64,000 nt of DNA from Cohnella endophytica (GTDB taxonomy: Bacteria; Bacillota; Bacilli; Paenibacillales; Paenibacillaceae), in the NCBI RefSeq assembly GCF_003628305.1, contig NZ_RBZM01000002.1, positions 372,001 to 436,000 of the forward strand, written 5' to 3'. Below, piece by piece: positions 23,902-32,725 of the stretch. Below the pieces are notes generated by a model. The model did not search any database and had not been told where the DNA came from. It saw nothing but the letters and a program-made list of their open reading frames with translations. The translations under genes were made by a program, and so were the position numbers. Positions within the stretch are counted from its first letter, which is position 1; every line of letters starts with the position of its first letter.

Positions 23902-25301
23902 ACCCCCGCCTCCTTGCCGCAATCCGCCCTGTATTCGGTCGGAAGCTTGCCTACCCGCTCCCGGAATAGCTTACTGAAGTACTTATCGTCCTCGAAGCCC
24001 GCCATGGAGGCGATCTCGTAAATTGGCGCGGAGGATTCCAGCAATAACGTCTTGGCTTTGGCGAGCCTCAAGTCCCGGAGCACGACGCCGAACGATTGCC
24101 CCGCTAACCGGGCGAAACATTGGCTGAAATAGCTTCGGCTCATATTGACGTAGGACGCTACATCTGCTTGATTGATCTTGTCGCCGGCATTCCGCTTCAT
24201 ATACGAAATGGCCCGAATGAGGCAGAGCATCACTTCTTTTGACATCGACAAATCCAGCATTCGCAGTTGTATGACTTCGGAGTACCTTTTAAACCACTGC
24301 CTCCAATCGGACCAGTTCCGGTTGCGCCTGAACCCCGAAAGTAAATTCTCGGCATCCCTGTGCGTTAATAACGTCCCCTGCCAATCCCTGCACAGCATTT
24401 CCGCGAGCCGGATTAGCTCCGCGGGTTCCGGCCGTTCCTCGTCCACGGCGCGCACAAAATTATCCCATTCGCCCGCGTAAAGCGTCCATCTCAGACCCAT
24501 TCCCAAGTTATTGGCTTCGCCGGTTGGTTTCCGGAATATCCGGGAAAGTTCTCCATAAGCGACCCGTGCCGGCACTTCCATGTCGTCCTCTTGGTAAAAG
24601 AGATAGAGAGGAAGCTTGCCGCCGATCGTTACGCGCACGTCTTCCAACGCCGCGTCATCCAACCCCGTCACGATCGCTACCTGCCAGTTTGCAAGCAATT
24701 CGCGGGAAAGCTCGCGATTCAAATCTTCTTGAGTCGGAGGATGTACGAGTTGCGCCAACCAGATTCGATTGATCTCCTCCAATGGATTACGACGGACGAT
24801 TCCAAGCTGGAACAACGGCGTACTTTCCATTTCCTCGGACAAAGGAAGAAACAGGAGTGCCGAGGAGGCCAGAACTCGCTTCTGATTAACGTCGGATAGG
24901 AAAGTGGCGCGATTGCCTTCTTCCCATTCATAACGTTCGACGATCCGGTTAACGACCTCGTCCGCGTTATCCATCTCTAATAACGTTTTCACGATATAAT
25001 CGATTGCGCCCAATCTCAGTGCCTCTTGCACGAAATCGAATTCGTGATGGCAAGTCAGCACTACCGATTTAACCCGGGGAAAACGATGCCTTACCTCTTT
25101 AATGAGTTCGAACCCGGATAAACCCGGCATCGTAATGTCCGTGAACAGCAAATCGGCATCGACGTTCTCCAGCAACTCCAGCGCCGAACGCCCGTCCGCG
25201 GCTTCCCCGACCATGACGATGCCTAATCGCTCCCAGTCGATCAATGAGATAAACCCTTTGCGCACCAGCTTCTCGTCATCGACGACGACCGCCCTAATCA
25301 T
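23898..25301 (-). CDS. YesN-like response regulator with AraC output domain
   Basis: Response regulator of 467 residues: receiver domain with Asp in DLLFTDITMPGLSGFEL, a long middle region, and a C-terminal AraC-type double helix-turn-helix (INQADVASYVNMSRSYFSQC; IASMAGFEDDKYFSKLFRER). AAGGGGGAG lies 7 bases before the ATG, inside the end of the kinase gene (8-base overlap). It probably activates the ABC transporter operon through the direct repeats at 31115-31147. Confidence 0.9.
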   Translation of the reverse strand: MIRAVVVDDEKLVRKGFISLIDWERLGIVMVGEAADGRSALELLENVDADLLFTDITMPGLSGFELIKEVRHRFPRVKSVVLTCHHEFDFVQEALRLGAIDYIVKTLLEMDNADEVVNRIVERYEWEEGNRATFLSDVNQKRVLASSALLFLPLSEEMESTPLFQLGIVRRNPLEEINRIWLAQLVHPPTQEDLNRELSRELLANWQVAIVTGLDDAALEDVRVTIGGKLPLYLFYQEDDMEVPARVAYGELSRIFRKPTGEANNLGMGLRWTLYAGEWDNFVRAVDEERPEPAELIRLAEMLCRDWQGTLLTHRDAENLLSGFRRNRNWSDWRQWFKRYSEVIQLRMLDLSMSKEVMLCLIRAISYMKRNAGDKINQADVASYVNMSRSYFSQCFARLAGQSFGVVLRDLRLAKAKTLLLESSAPIYEIASMAGFEDDKYFSKLFRERVGKLPTEYRADCGKEAGV

Positions 25302-27051
25302 CGAACTCCCCCTTCGCTTTCCTAGGAATGACGATCAAGATTTTCGTCCCTACGCCGGGCTCGCTCTGGATATCGAACTGGACCAGATCTCCGTAATAAT
25401 GCTTGAGCATGCGATTCACGTAGGAAAGACCGATTCCTAATCCTCTTCGTTTGGACCCTTCATCCTCGTTCAAGAGCTTTCCTATAGCTTCCGGTTCCAT
25501 TCCGATTCCATTATCCTCTACGCTGAGCATCACGCGATCGGCCCCCAACGAACGTACGGACACGTCCACCTTGCCGTTTCTTTCGCTGCCTCCGTGATAG
25601 ATCGCATTTTCCACGATCGGCTGTAACAGGAATCTCGGAACCGCGACGGACAACGCGTCTTCGTCGGCATCCACGTGGAACTCGAATTCGTAATCATAGC
25701 GGATTCTTTGGAGCTCCATATAGTGTTGAATCGCTTCGAGCTCTTCCCCGACCGTAACGATCAAGCTTTGCTTGCCTAAGTTGTAATGCAGCACCTTGAC
25801 GAGCAGCGTCACTAATTTATCGATTTCCTTCTGACCGTTCAAGCGAGCGAGCCATTGGACCGTATTCAATGTATTGTGAAGAAAATGCGGGTTAATCTGG
25901 CTAAGCAGCTTCTCGATCTCGAACTGGCTTTTCTGCTTCTCGTTGTTCGCCACGGCGTCGATCAATTCGTTTACTTGCGTTTTCATCTCTTGAAAGTTGT
26001 TCAATACGAGGTCGAACTCCGCTACGCTCGTGAACGACACCGGAGTCGTCCGGTTTTCCGCCATGCGAACGATTTCCACGTTGACCTTGCGAAGCGGCTT
26101 ATACACCTGCCTCCAGATCAAGTAGGCGAGCAAGGCGGCGAAGAGAAACGTGGACAGCGCCACGACGATCATTTTCGCGATCCAGGAATAGATCTCGCTG
26201 TTAAAGGTCGATTTCTTCACCGCGGCGATCAATTGCCACCCTTGCGGACTCAGATAACGGAACAGATGATATCCCTTATATTCTTTATGGACGTCGGACG
26301 GATCGCTCCATTTCAAATTCTGAATACCGTCCGGAACGTCCTTATCTTCCATGTAAGTCATCTTGCCTTGCTCGTTGAATAGCAGATGGTTAACTTTCAT
26401 GCCGTACGATTGCTGGCTTAATATTTTGCGAAACAGGCTGTAATTCGTCTCCAAATAGATGTACACTTTACGGTCGCCCGTCGCTCGCACGACTCTTAAA
26501 CCCGAGAATACGAGATTGGAGCCGTCCCGATATAACGTTTTGTGAGGACCGAAATACTCGGCTCCGTTATATACCATGAAGCTCGGAAGCTTACCGCTAT
26601 CGAAAGTCGGGTCCATGCTCAGGTTCGAGAATAAAATTTGATCGTCGGCTCCCGGCAATACGTAAGCCGTTAAGCCCAAATACGGATTCGTAAAATTGAC
26701 GAGGTTCATTTTTTCGTTTATCGACGCCATGATTTGCGATTTGCGGAAAATTTGTTTTTCCTGAAGAAAAGCCGAAACTTCGTCGACGATCTGGCCGTCC
26801 AGCGCGAATTGCTTGGAAGCGAAATCGAGGTTATTGATCGTATTCTCGAGGCTCGCGGACTCTTGTTGCAAGCTGGCGCTGATTCCGCTTTGAATTTTGC
26901 CCATAAGAATCGAATAGATCGAGGAATACGTAAGCGCGCATACCAAGACGAGCGGCAGCAAGCAGCCGATCATCAAATAGATCACGAGCGTTCTTCTTAA
27001 TGAACGTACGGCGATCCGATTTCGCCAGACAACGCGTCCAAGTCCAAGCAT
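25294..27051 (-). CDS. YesM-like sensor histidine kinase
   Basis: Membrane kinase of 585 residues. Helix one is about 20-45, an external sensor domain extends to about 290, and helix two (MIVVALSTFLFAALLAYLIW) leads into HAMP. The phosphoacceptor His is in QINPHFLHNTLNTVQWLARL, the His-kinase family typical of YesM, and the ATPase has GLGIGLSYVNRML. GGGAG precedes the ATG by 12 bases. It is paired with the YesN-like regulator by an 8-base overlap and most likely senses the sugar bound by the neighbouring lipoproteins; that link is inference. Confidence 0.9.
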   Translation of the reverse strand: MLGLGRVVWRNRIAVRSLRRTLVIYLMIGCLLPLVLVCALTYSSIYSILMGKIQSGISASLQQESASLENTINNLDFASKQFALDGQIVDEVSAFLQEKQIFRKSQIMASINEKMNLVNFTNPYLGLTAYVLPGADDQILFSNLSMDPTFDSGKLPSFMVYNGAEYFGPHKTLYRDGSNLVFSGLRVVRATGDRKVYIYLETNYSLFRKILSQQSYGMKVNHLLFNEQGKMTYMEDKDVPDGIQNLKWSDPSDVHKEYKGYHLFRYLSPQGWQLIAAVKKSTFNSEIYSWIAKMIVVALSTFLFAALLAYLIWRQVYKPLRKVNVEIVRMAENRTTPVSFTSVAEFDLVLNNFQEMKTQVNELIDAVANNEKQKSQFEIEKLLSQINPHFLHNTLNTVQWLARLNGQKEIDKLVTLLVKVLHYNLGKQSLIVTVGEELEAIQHYMELQRIRYDYEFEFHVDADEDALSVAVPRFLLQPIVENAIYHGGSERNGKVDVSVRSLGADRVMLSVEDNGIGMEPEAIGKLLNEDEGSKRRGLGIGLSYVNRMLKHYYGDLVQFDIQSEPGVGTKILIVIPRKAKGEFDD

Positions 27052-27092
27052 CCTGAATGGTTTCTCCCTCTCGTAAGCGCCTCTATTCCCGG

Positions 27093-27164
27093 ATTATACC
27101 ATATTTCCGACTCTATCAGGCTAGCGACGACAAGCTGGCAGAAAGCGGAATTCCCCTCTGCCAG
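27093..27164 (-). promoter_or_regulatory. Hairpin and internal promoter between binding-protein gene and kinase gene
   Basis: After the upstream gene stop, CTGGCAGA (27135-27142) pairs with TCTGCCAG (27157-27164) around a GGAATTCC inner palindrome, with no good T-run, so it may only attenuate or protect the mRNA end. Further on, a minus-strand TATAAT with extended TGG (27093-27098) can start transcription of the kinase and regulator genes. Confidence 0.55.
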
Positions 27165-27195
27165 ACGCGTCGACGCCGATATTACTTACCTGCTT

Positions 27196-29043
27196 TTATT
27201 TCACGCTTTTGCGCGCTTCGAACAATTCCTCAGCCTTCTTGATGGAGAATGCCATAACCTCGTCATAACCGAGACCTTTGACCTTATCCAACATTTCTTG
27301 CTTCAGCTTGTTATATTGTTCCTCGTTTTTCGCGTATACCAGCTTCCATGAATATTGCTGGATGACCGTACCGATCAATTTGTTTTTTTGCTCCAGCGTT
27401 TTGTCCATGACTAGCGGTTCCTTGCCAGTGAATCCTTGAGGAGCGACCGCGATTTTGTTGTTTTTGACGAAATAGTCTTTGGCGGTCAGCGCGTCGTATT
27501 TCTCCCTCCAACTGCTCTCGATCGCGTTCGGATTGCGTTTGATCGACGACTCCCAAAGGTTATGGTCGTATGGCTCTCCCGTTTGAGGATTAACCTCCGC
27601 CGGCACGACGAACGAGAAGTTCATCTGATTCGCGCCATAGTAATAGTCTCCGCCGCCGAATTCCTCCGGCAGCTTGGTGTTCTGCTGGTCGGCATAGGCT
27701 TTCAGACCGAAATCCGTAACGAAAGGTTTACCTCCGGCATCCAGATCCCAAGTCAGACCTTTGGGACCGTTTGGCACGGCCGTTCCGCTGCCCGCGGACA
27801 GCATCGCGCCCTCCGGCGTATACATCCAGTTAATGAATTCCATGATGCGTTTCGGATCTTTTGCTTTCGCGCCGATCGAGATGATGCCGTTGCCTCCGTA
27901 TACGTTGAAGCCCGTCGAATACATGACTTCTTCCTTGAACGGAACCGTCGCGAAGCCTTTGCCGGCGGCGATGTTCTCGGGAGTGTTATAGTTCGCCGCG
28001 CCTAGCCAAGGGAACCAAGAGAATAACAGACGGCCGTCCTTGTACTTGGCGACTACGTCGTCGAATTTCTGGGTCAAGGAATCCGGATCGAGCAATCCCA
28101 TTTGGTTCGCGTCGAAATAGAGCTTCAAGGACTTCATGTACCAGCTCTCTTCGGACAGAAAGTCGTAGTACTTCTCTTCGTCCGCTTTCGTATATAGCGC
28201 CGTATCTACGATTTCGTCGTAGCCGTACATGTTCGCGAATTGCTTCGCCAGCGTCATCTTATAATTGCCGTCCCAATCGGACCATAGGGAAAACGCGTAC
28301 GTTTTTTTGCCTTGGGAGTTTTTCGGTTCGAGCTCTTGCATTTTCTTAAGTACGGGAAGGTAATCCGTCGGGCTGTTAATATCCGGAGAACCGACCTTTT
28401 GGTACAAGTCCCAACGCAAGTCAGGCCCCCACGTCATATCTTTCCCTTCGGACGGTCCGCTCGGATTGCTCGCAACGTTGTTCCCTATTCCATATACGGA
28501 AGATCCTCCGCCGAACGCGATTTTCGCTTTTTCGATCGCTTTCGGATAAGTCGCCATGATGTCCTTGCCGTAATCGTCCAGCAAGCCGTCCTTGGTTAGA
28601 TCGAGCAACAAGCCGCCTTTGATCGCGTTCGGGTAATTGTTTTTGTCGTCGCCCCAGATGACGATATCGCCGAGGTTCCCGGAAGCCATCATCGCCGCGA
28701 TTTTCGTATCGCCGCCCGTTAAGTTGGAGGAGACGATGTCCAACTCGATGTTGAACTTGTCTTTGATCGCTTTGGCGAACCAGCCGATCTGCGGTCCCGC
28801 GTAATTCGCGGTCGTCGAGAACACGGACAGCTTAAGTGTCTGCGAGTGGTCCAGACCGGTACTTGACGGACTTTCCGACGCAGAATCCGACGGATTGTCG
28901 GACGCGGACGGCGAGCTGTCGGAAGCCGTCGACTCGGTTGACGGAGCGGACTCCTTCGCGCCGTTATTCCCTTTGCTGCAAGCAGCCATGACGACAACGA
29001 TCATGATCGCGAGCATGAGAATGAGCGTTCTTTTTAATCTCAT
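27196..29043 (-). CDS. Extracellular solute-binding lipoprotein, LplA-like
   Basis: Binding protein of 615 residues. The signal peptide ends in lipobox VMAAC and is followed by a Ser/Asp-rich linker (about 24-65). The mature part resembles large LplA-type oligosaccharide-binding proteins (DIVIWGDDKNNYPNAIKGG; INWMYTPEGAMLSAGSGTAV). GGGAGG lies 11 bases before the ATG. It directly follows the two permease genes and so is the main binding subunit of the importer. Confidence 0.92.
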   Translation of the reverse strand: MRLKRTLILMLAIMIVVVMAACSKGNNGAKESAPSTESTASDSSPSASDNPSDSASESPSSTGLDHSQTLKLSVFSTTANYAGPQIGWFAKAIKDKFNIELDIVSSNLTGGDTKIAAMMASGNLGDIVIWGDDKNNYPNAIKGGLLLDLTKDGLLDDYGKDIMATYPKAIEKAKIAFGGGSSVYGIGNNVASNPSGPSEGKDMTWGPDLRWDLYQKVGSPDINSPTDYLPVLKKMQELEPKNSQGKKTYAFSLWSDWDGNYKMTLAKQFANMYGYDEIVDTALYTKADEEKYYDFLSEESWYMKSLKLYFDANQMGLLDPDSLTQKFDDVVAKYKDGRLLFSWFPWLGAANYNTPENIAAGKGFATVPFKEEVMYSTGFNVYGGNGIISIGAKAKDPKRIMEFINWMYTPEGAMLSAGSGTAVPNGPKGLTWDLDAGGKPFVTDFGLKAYADQQNTKLPEEFGGGDYYYGANQMNFSFVVPAEVNPQTGEPYDHNLWESSIKRNPNAIESSWREKYDALTAKDYFVKNNKIAVAPQGFTGKEPLVMDKTLEQKNKLIGTVIQQYSWKLVYAKNEEQYNKLKQEMLDKVKGLGYDEVMAFSIKKAEELFEARKSVK

Positions 29044-29124
29044 TTTTGGTAGTGCCTCCCTTTAAATGGTTCGATATTAGTTCAACCCCCGGTAATAGGG
29101 TTTAAACCCGACAATAAGAGCCTG

Positions 29125-30018
29125 CTAACCTTTGACGGCGCCGATCAGAATGCCTTTGACGAAAAAACGCTGAAAAAACGGGTAGATGATAAGAATCGGA
29201 AGCACGACGATCATCGTTACGGTCATTCTCACCGATCCCGGCGTCTGCATATGCTGCACGCTGGCCGCCATGTCCTGAGAATTCCGGATAAGCGCGGCTA
29301 GCGAAGACGACTCGTTCAAATATCGCCAAAGCAGGAATTGCAACGTGTAATATTTCGTGTCCGTCATCAGAAAGGCGGTGTCGATGAAGGAATTCCACTG
29401 GTTTACCGCGGAGAAAATCGTAATCGTCGCCAGGATCGGCGTGATAAGCGGAACGATAATGCTCCGAAAAATTTTCGTATAGCCCGCCCCGTCGATTTCC
29501 GCCGATTCTTCCAAAGAAGGGGGAATCCCTTCGATGAAAGTTTTGACTAAGATGATATTAAAAGGGGTGATGATCGTCGGGAGGACGTAAGCCAAATAAT
29601 TATTCGTAAGTCCGAGATTGTTCATCGTGATGTACCAGGGAATGAGCCCCGCGCTAAAATACATCGTCACGATGAGCATTCGATACCATAATCTGCGCAA
29701 CCACATCTCTTTCTTGGTGAACAGATAGCCGAGAAACGCCGATGCGCCTACCGTAAGCAGCGTACCCACGACCGTCCGATATAAGGAAACGTAAGCGGCG
29801 TGAGCTAATCCGCTGATTTTGAGCACGTTTACATAGTTATCGAAGTGGATTTCCCTCGGGTAGAACGTGATGTAACCGGCAGCGCTCAAATCGTTGGAAC
29901 TGATCGTATTAATAAACAGGTAGTAAAACGGGTAGATGCACGATAAGGTGAAAATACCGAATAACGCGTAATTAATCGCGTGGAACGCCACATCTTTGGG
30001 CGACTTTTTCTTTCGCAT
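29125..30018 (-). CDS. Carbohydrate ABC transporter permease, LplC/YtcP-like
   Basis: Inner-membrane permease of 297 residues with six helices. The binding-protein-dependent transport (EAA) loop is ESAEIDGAGYTKIFRSIIVP. GGGGGGAG lies 8 bases before the ATG. It forms the channel with the preceding permease. No ATPase gene is in the cluster, so a shared MsmX-type ATPase is likely, as in related systems. Confidence 0.92.
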   Translation of the reverse strand: MRKKKSPKDVAFHAINYALFGIFTLSCIYPFYYLFINTISSNDLSAAGYITFYPREIHFDNYVNVLKISGLAHAAYVSLYRTVVGTLLTVGASAFLGYLFTKKEMWLRRLWYRMLIVTMYFSAGLIPWYITMNNLGLTNNYLAYVLPTIITPFNIILVKTFIEGIPPSLEESAEIDGAGYTKIFRSIIVPLITPILATITIFSAVNQWNSFIDTAFLMTDTKYYTLQFLLWRYLNESSSLAALIRNSQDMAASVQHMQTPGSVRMTVTMIVVLPILIIYPFFQRFFVKGILIGAVKG

Positions 30019-30037
30019 GATGATCTCCCCCCCTTCA

Positions 30038-31003
30038 CTAAATAATGGACTCGCCGCGAATTAGCTTGGACATGGAGTTCGCCGTGAATAGCAGGAAAAT
30101 GCTAATGAGCGACTTCAGCATGCTGACGGCGGTAGCAAACGGGAAATTGTTGGCGAACGCGATGTTGTACACGTACAGGTCGAGCACCTCGATCGAATCC
30201 TTATTCATCGCATTCTGGAAAGCGAAGTATTGGTCCACGCCGTTGTTAATGAAATTGCCGATCGATAGAATGAGCAGAACGAAAAAAGTCGGAATGATGC
30301 CCGGAACGGTAATGTGCCATATTTTGCGAAAGCGGCTAGCACCGTCCACATCCGCGGCTTCATACAACTCCTGATCGATTCCGGTAATCGCGGCCAAGTA
30401 CAGAATGGCTCCCCAACCGAGCGATTTCCACCAATACCAGGCGATCATCGTAAGCCAAACGTTCGAATTCGTCGCCAGAAAATTGATTCCCTCGTCGATA
30501 AAACCGAGTTTGATAAGAATCGTATTGACGACGCCGTTATCGACCGAGAACAAAGTGAACGCAAGCGCATAGACGAGAATCCAACTGATGAAATTGGGTA
30601 TCGTCGTTAACGTCTGCACGAACTTGCGATACCAGGGCGTCCGGATTTCCGAGAGGAGGATGGCAAAGATGACCGGAAACACCGAAGTGACGATGCCCAG
30701 CGCGCTCATGGCCACCGTGTTCTTCATGACGCGAAGCACTTCTTCCATCTGGGTGTGGTTTTGGGCGATCGACTTAAACCACTTTAACCCGACGTACGGC
30801 GTATCGGATAGCGGGATACCCGGCGTGAAATCGTAAAAGGCATAGATCCACCCGCTAATCGGCAAATAGAAAAAAATAAAAGTCGTAACAAGGAACGGGA
30901 ATGCCATCAAAAACAATTTGTATTTGTTCGGAAGCTTACGGAACGATCCCCTCCCGTAACCTTTCGGTTTGCTCGCATGAACCAGAATGGAAGGCTCGGT
31001 CAT
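30038..31003 (-). CDS. Carbohydrate ABC transporter permease, LplB/YtcO-like
   Basis: Permease of 321 residues, six predicted helices, with the EAA loop YEAADVDGASRFRKIWHITV. AGGAG lies 9 bases before the ATG. It is the first gene of the operon permease-permease-binding protein-kinase-regulator-binding protein. The promoter region upstream carries two direct repeats that look like activator sites. Confidence 0.92.
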   Translation of the reverse strand: MTEPSILVHASKPKGYGRGSFRKLPNKYKLFLMAFPFLVTTFIFFYLPISGWIYAFYDFTPGIPLSDTPYVGLKWFKSIAQNHTQMEEVLRVMKNTVAMSALGIVTSVFPVIFAILLSEIRTPWYRKFVQTLTTIPNFISWILVYALAFTLFSVDNGVVNTILIKLGFIDEGINFLATNSNVWLTMIAWYWWKSLGWGAILYLAAITGIDQELYEAADVDGASRFRKIWHITVPGIIPTFFVLLILSIGNFINNGVDQYFAFQNAMNKDSIEVLDLYVYNIAFANNFPFATAVSMLKSLISIFLLFTANSMSKLIRGESII

Positions 31004-31114
31004 CGTAGTCGTCTCCTATCGGTCGATTTGTTCATGTTTTCATTGTATAGCTCATCTCCTTAAAGCTGGGAGCGATAAGCACCTGCTCCCCGCCGACAAC
31101 GGTTGGCATTTAGA

Positions 31115-31147
31115 GAACCGTTTTCTACCTCTATCGAACCGTTTTCT
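31115..31147. promoter_or_regulatory. Two 12-bp direct repeats upstream of the ABC operon
   Basis: GAACCGTTTTCT occurs exactly at 31115-31126 and 31136-31147, 21 bases apart (two helical turns), about 110-145 bases upstream of the first permease start. The gene-proximal sequence has TATACAAT-like bases near 31050 but no good -35. This is the arrangement expected for an AraC/YesN-type activator; the assignment is inferred. Confidence 0.6.
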
Positions 31148-31177
31148 CTTCTTGCGAACAATCGCGCGTGGAAACGC

Positions 31178-31223
31178 AAAAAAGCTTGCCGTCTAACCGT
31201 TTCCGGTTTGCGGCAAGCTTTTT
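31178..31223 (-). terminator. Terminator after the 84-residue hypothetical gene
   Basis: AAAAAGCTTGCCG pairs with CGGCAAGCTTTTT around a 19-base loop, with A/T tracts on both sides. Confidence 0.85.
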
Positions 31224-31251
31224 AACGACGCTATATTTTCCAACGTCTATT

Positions 31252-31506
31252 TCACATCGTATACAGCCGATCCTCGCTCATCGTTACGAGCTTCGAACGG
31301 ATGCTCTCCAGTCCTTCCGCCGCTTCCATCCACCAACTCTCGGAAGTCGGGAACCGGTGTTTGATCGTTTCGACGCCGCCATAGGCGAGATCAAGCTGCT
31401 TTAATTCCTCCGATCCGTTCGGCTGCATACTCTTGGCCCGTAGGAGCATGTCCCCCACTTCCCGGTAAAGGTACTCGATAAACAATCCGCTATTTGGCAT
31501 TTCCAT
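31252..31506 (-). CDS. Hypothetical small soluble protein
   Basis: 84 residues, MEMPNSGLFIEYLYREVGDM..., mostly helical, acidic, no signal peptide or known motif. GGAGG lies 7 bases before the ATG and a strong terminator follows, so the gene looks real. It stands alone between spo0A and the ABC operon. No function can be assigned. Confidence 0.7.
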   Translation of the reverse strand: MEMPNSGLFIEYLYREVGDMLLRAKSMQPNGSEELKQLDLAYGGVETIKHRFPTSESWWMEAAEGLESIRSKLVTMSEDRLYTM

Positions 31507-31580
31507 ATCGTATCCTCCTATAACTCTCTTTCTCTATTGATTTATATACACTAGACGCGAAGTTTAGAAACGATCGGGAG

Positions 31581-31627
31581 AAAAAAAACCATTCGTTCTC
31601 GGACGAAGGCCCGTGATCGAATGGTTT
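31581..31627 (-). terminator. spo0A terminator
   Basis: AAACCATTCG (31586-31595) pairs with CGAATGGTTT (31618-31627), and an eight-base T-run follows on the minus strand. Confidence 0.88.
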
Positions 31628-31664
31628 CTCTGGATGATTGCTATTTTCCTTACGCCGAACCTCC

Positions 31665-32471
31665 TCAGCTCACCTTATGCTCAATCCGAAGCTTGTCCGC
31701 AACCATCGCAATGAACTCGCTATTGGTCGGCTTGGACTTCGCGATATTGATCGTGTAGCCGAACAGGTGGCTGATGCTGTCGATGTTGCCGCGCGTCCAT
31801 GCGACTTCGATTGCGTGGCGGATAGCGCGTTCGACGCGGGAAGGCGTCGTTTTGAATTTCTCGGCGATGGCCGGATACAAGGTTTTGGTAATGGCGCCGA
31901 GAATCTCGATGTTGTTGTACACCATCGTGATCGCTTCGCGCAAGTATTGGTAGCCTTTAATATGTGCAGGCACGCCAATCTCATGGATAATGCTCGTAAT
32001 ATTCGCATCGAGATTTTTCGGTTTGCCGATTTGAACGATATTCGAACGATTGGAGGAGCTTGGCGAAGACGTAATGGACGAAGTCGACGAATTACCCGCC
32101 AGTTGACGAATCCGGTTAGCCAACACATCCATATCGAACGGTTTCAGTATGTAGTAAGAAGCCCCGAGTTGTACCGCGCGCTGCGTGATGTTCTCCTGTC
32201 CGAACGCCGTCAACATAATGATTTTGGGCATTGGCGATAAGTTCATATCCCGCAACTTCTCCAGAACGCCAAGTCCGTCTAAATGCGGCATAATAATATC
32301 GAGGATCATGACATCCGGCACTCTGCGTGTTTCCTCAAGTTGACGGATGACCTCTTCTCCGTTGTACGCCACTCCGATGACCGTCATATCATCCTGCTCT
32401 TGGATGTACTCTGATAGTAAATTCGTAAATTCTCGGTTGTCGTCTGCAAGGAACACTTCAATCCGTGGCAA
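31665..32471 (-). CDS. spo0A: Sporulation master regulator Spo0A
   Basis: Response regulator of 268 residues that starts sporulation when phosphorylated. The receiver domain has the acidic pocket ADD (9-11) and phosphoacceptor Asp58 in [14 protein letters not shown] Ser-rich linker (about 127-142) leads to the Spo0A-specific DNA-binding domain, with recognition helix region [17 protein letters not shown] and the C-terminal [19 protein letters not shown]. It lies downstream of spoIVB with its own promoter region carrying two Spo0A boxes. Length and sequence are complete. Confidence 0.98.
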   Translation of the reverse strand: MPRIEVFLADDNREFTNLLSEYIQEQDDMTVIGVAYNGEEVIRQLEETRRVPDVMILDIIMPHLDGLGVLEKLRDMNLSPMPKIIMLTAFGQENITQRAVQLGASYYILKPFDMDVLANRIRQLAGNSSTSSITSSPSSSNRSNIVQIGKPKNLDANITSIIHEIGVPAHIKGYQYLREAITMVYNNIEILGAITKTLYPAIAEKFKTTPSRVERAIRHAIEVAWTRGNIDSISHLFGYTINIAKSKPTNSEFIAMVADKLRIEHKVS

Positions 32472-32541
32472 TGTCTGGTCCTCCCTTTCTCTGTGCGAGA
32501 TTAAATGGAATGAAAAACGCTTATCGTTTCTCTGTTAATCC

Positions 32542-32673
32542 GATTTCGACATCCTCATTCTGGATTCCTTCTAGGTTAAAAAATTTTTCTTTATTTATTT
32601 TGTAAAATCGAATATAATAAATAATTTACGTCAATTCACGTCAAATCATGATTTATTTCGTACATTTTCGACA
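32542..32673 (-). promoter_or_regulatory. spo0A control region: two 0A boxes and a sigma-H-like promoter
   Basis: Minus-strand TGTCGAA, the exact 0A box, occurs at 32545-32551 and 32667-32673. GAAGGAATC (32563-32571), a 12-base spacer and GTCGAAATC (32542-32550) match the sigma-H pattern (RnAGGAWWW, RnnGAATWW) at most positions, and the -10 overlaps the first 0A box. Two TTGACG hexamers 10 bases apart (32629-32644) may belong to a vegetative promoter, but no good -10 is spaced correctly. Confidence 0.65.
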
Positions 32674-32697
32674 AACGTTCGTGTTTTGCTCCTAATG

Positions 32698-32725
32698 CAA
32701 AATCTAAGGCGTTAAACCGCCTTAG
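32698..32725 (-). terminator. spoIVB terminator
   Basis: CTAAGGCG (32704-32711) pairs with CGCCTTAG (32718-32725), and the spoIVB stop codon is in the six-base loop. TTTT follows on the minus strand. Confidence 0.75.
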
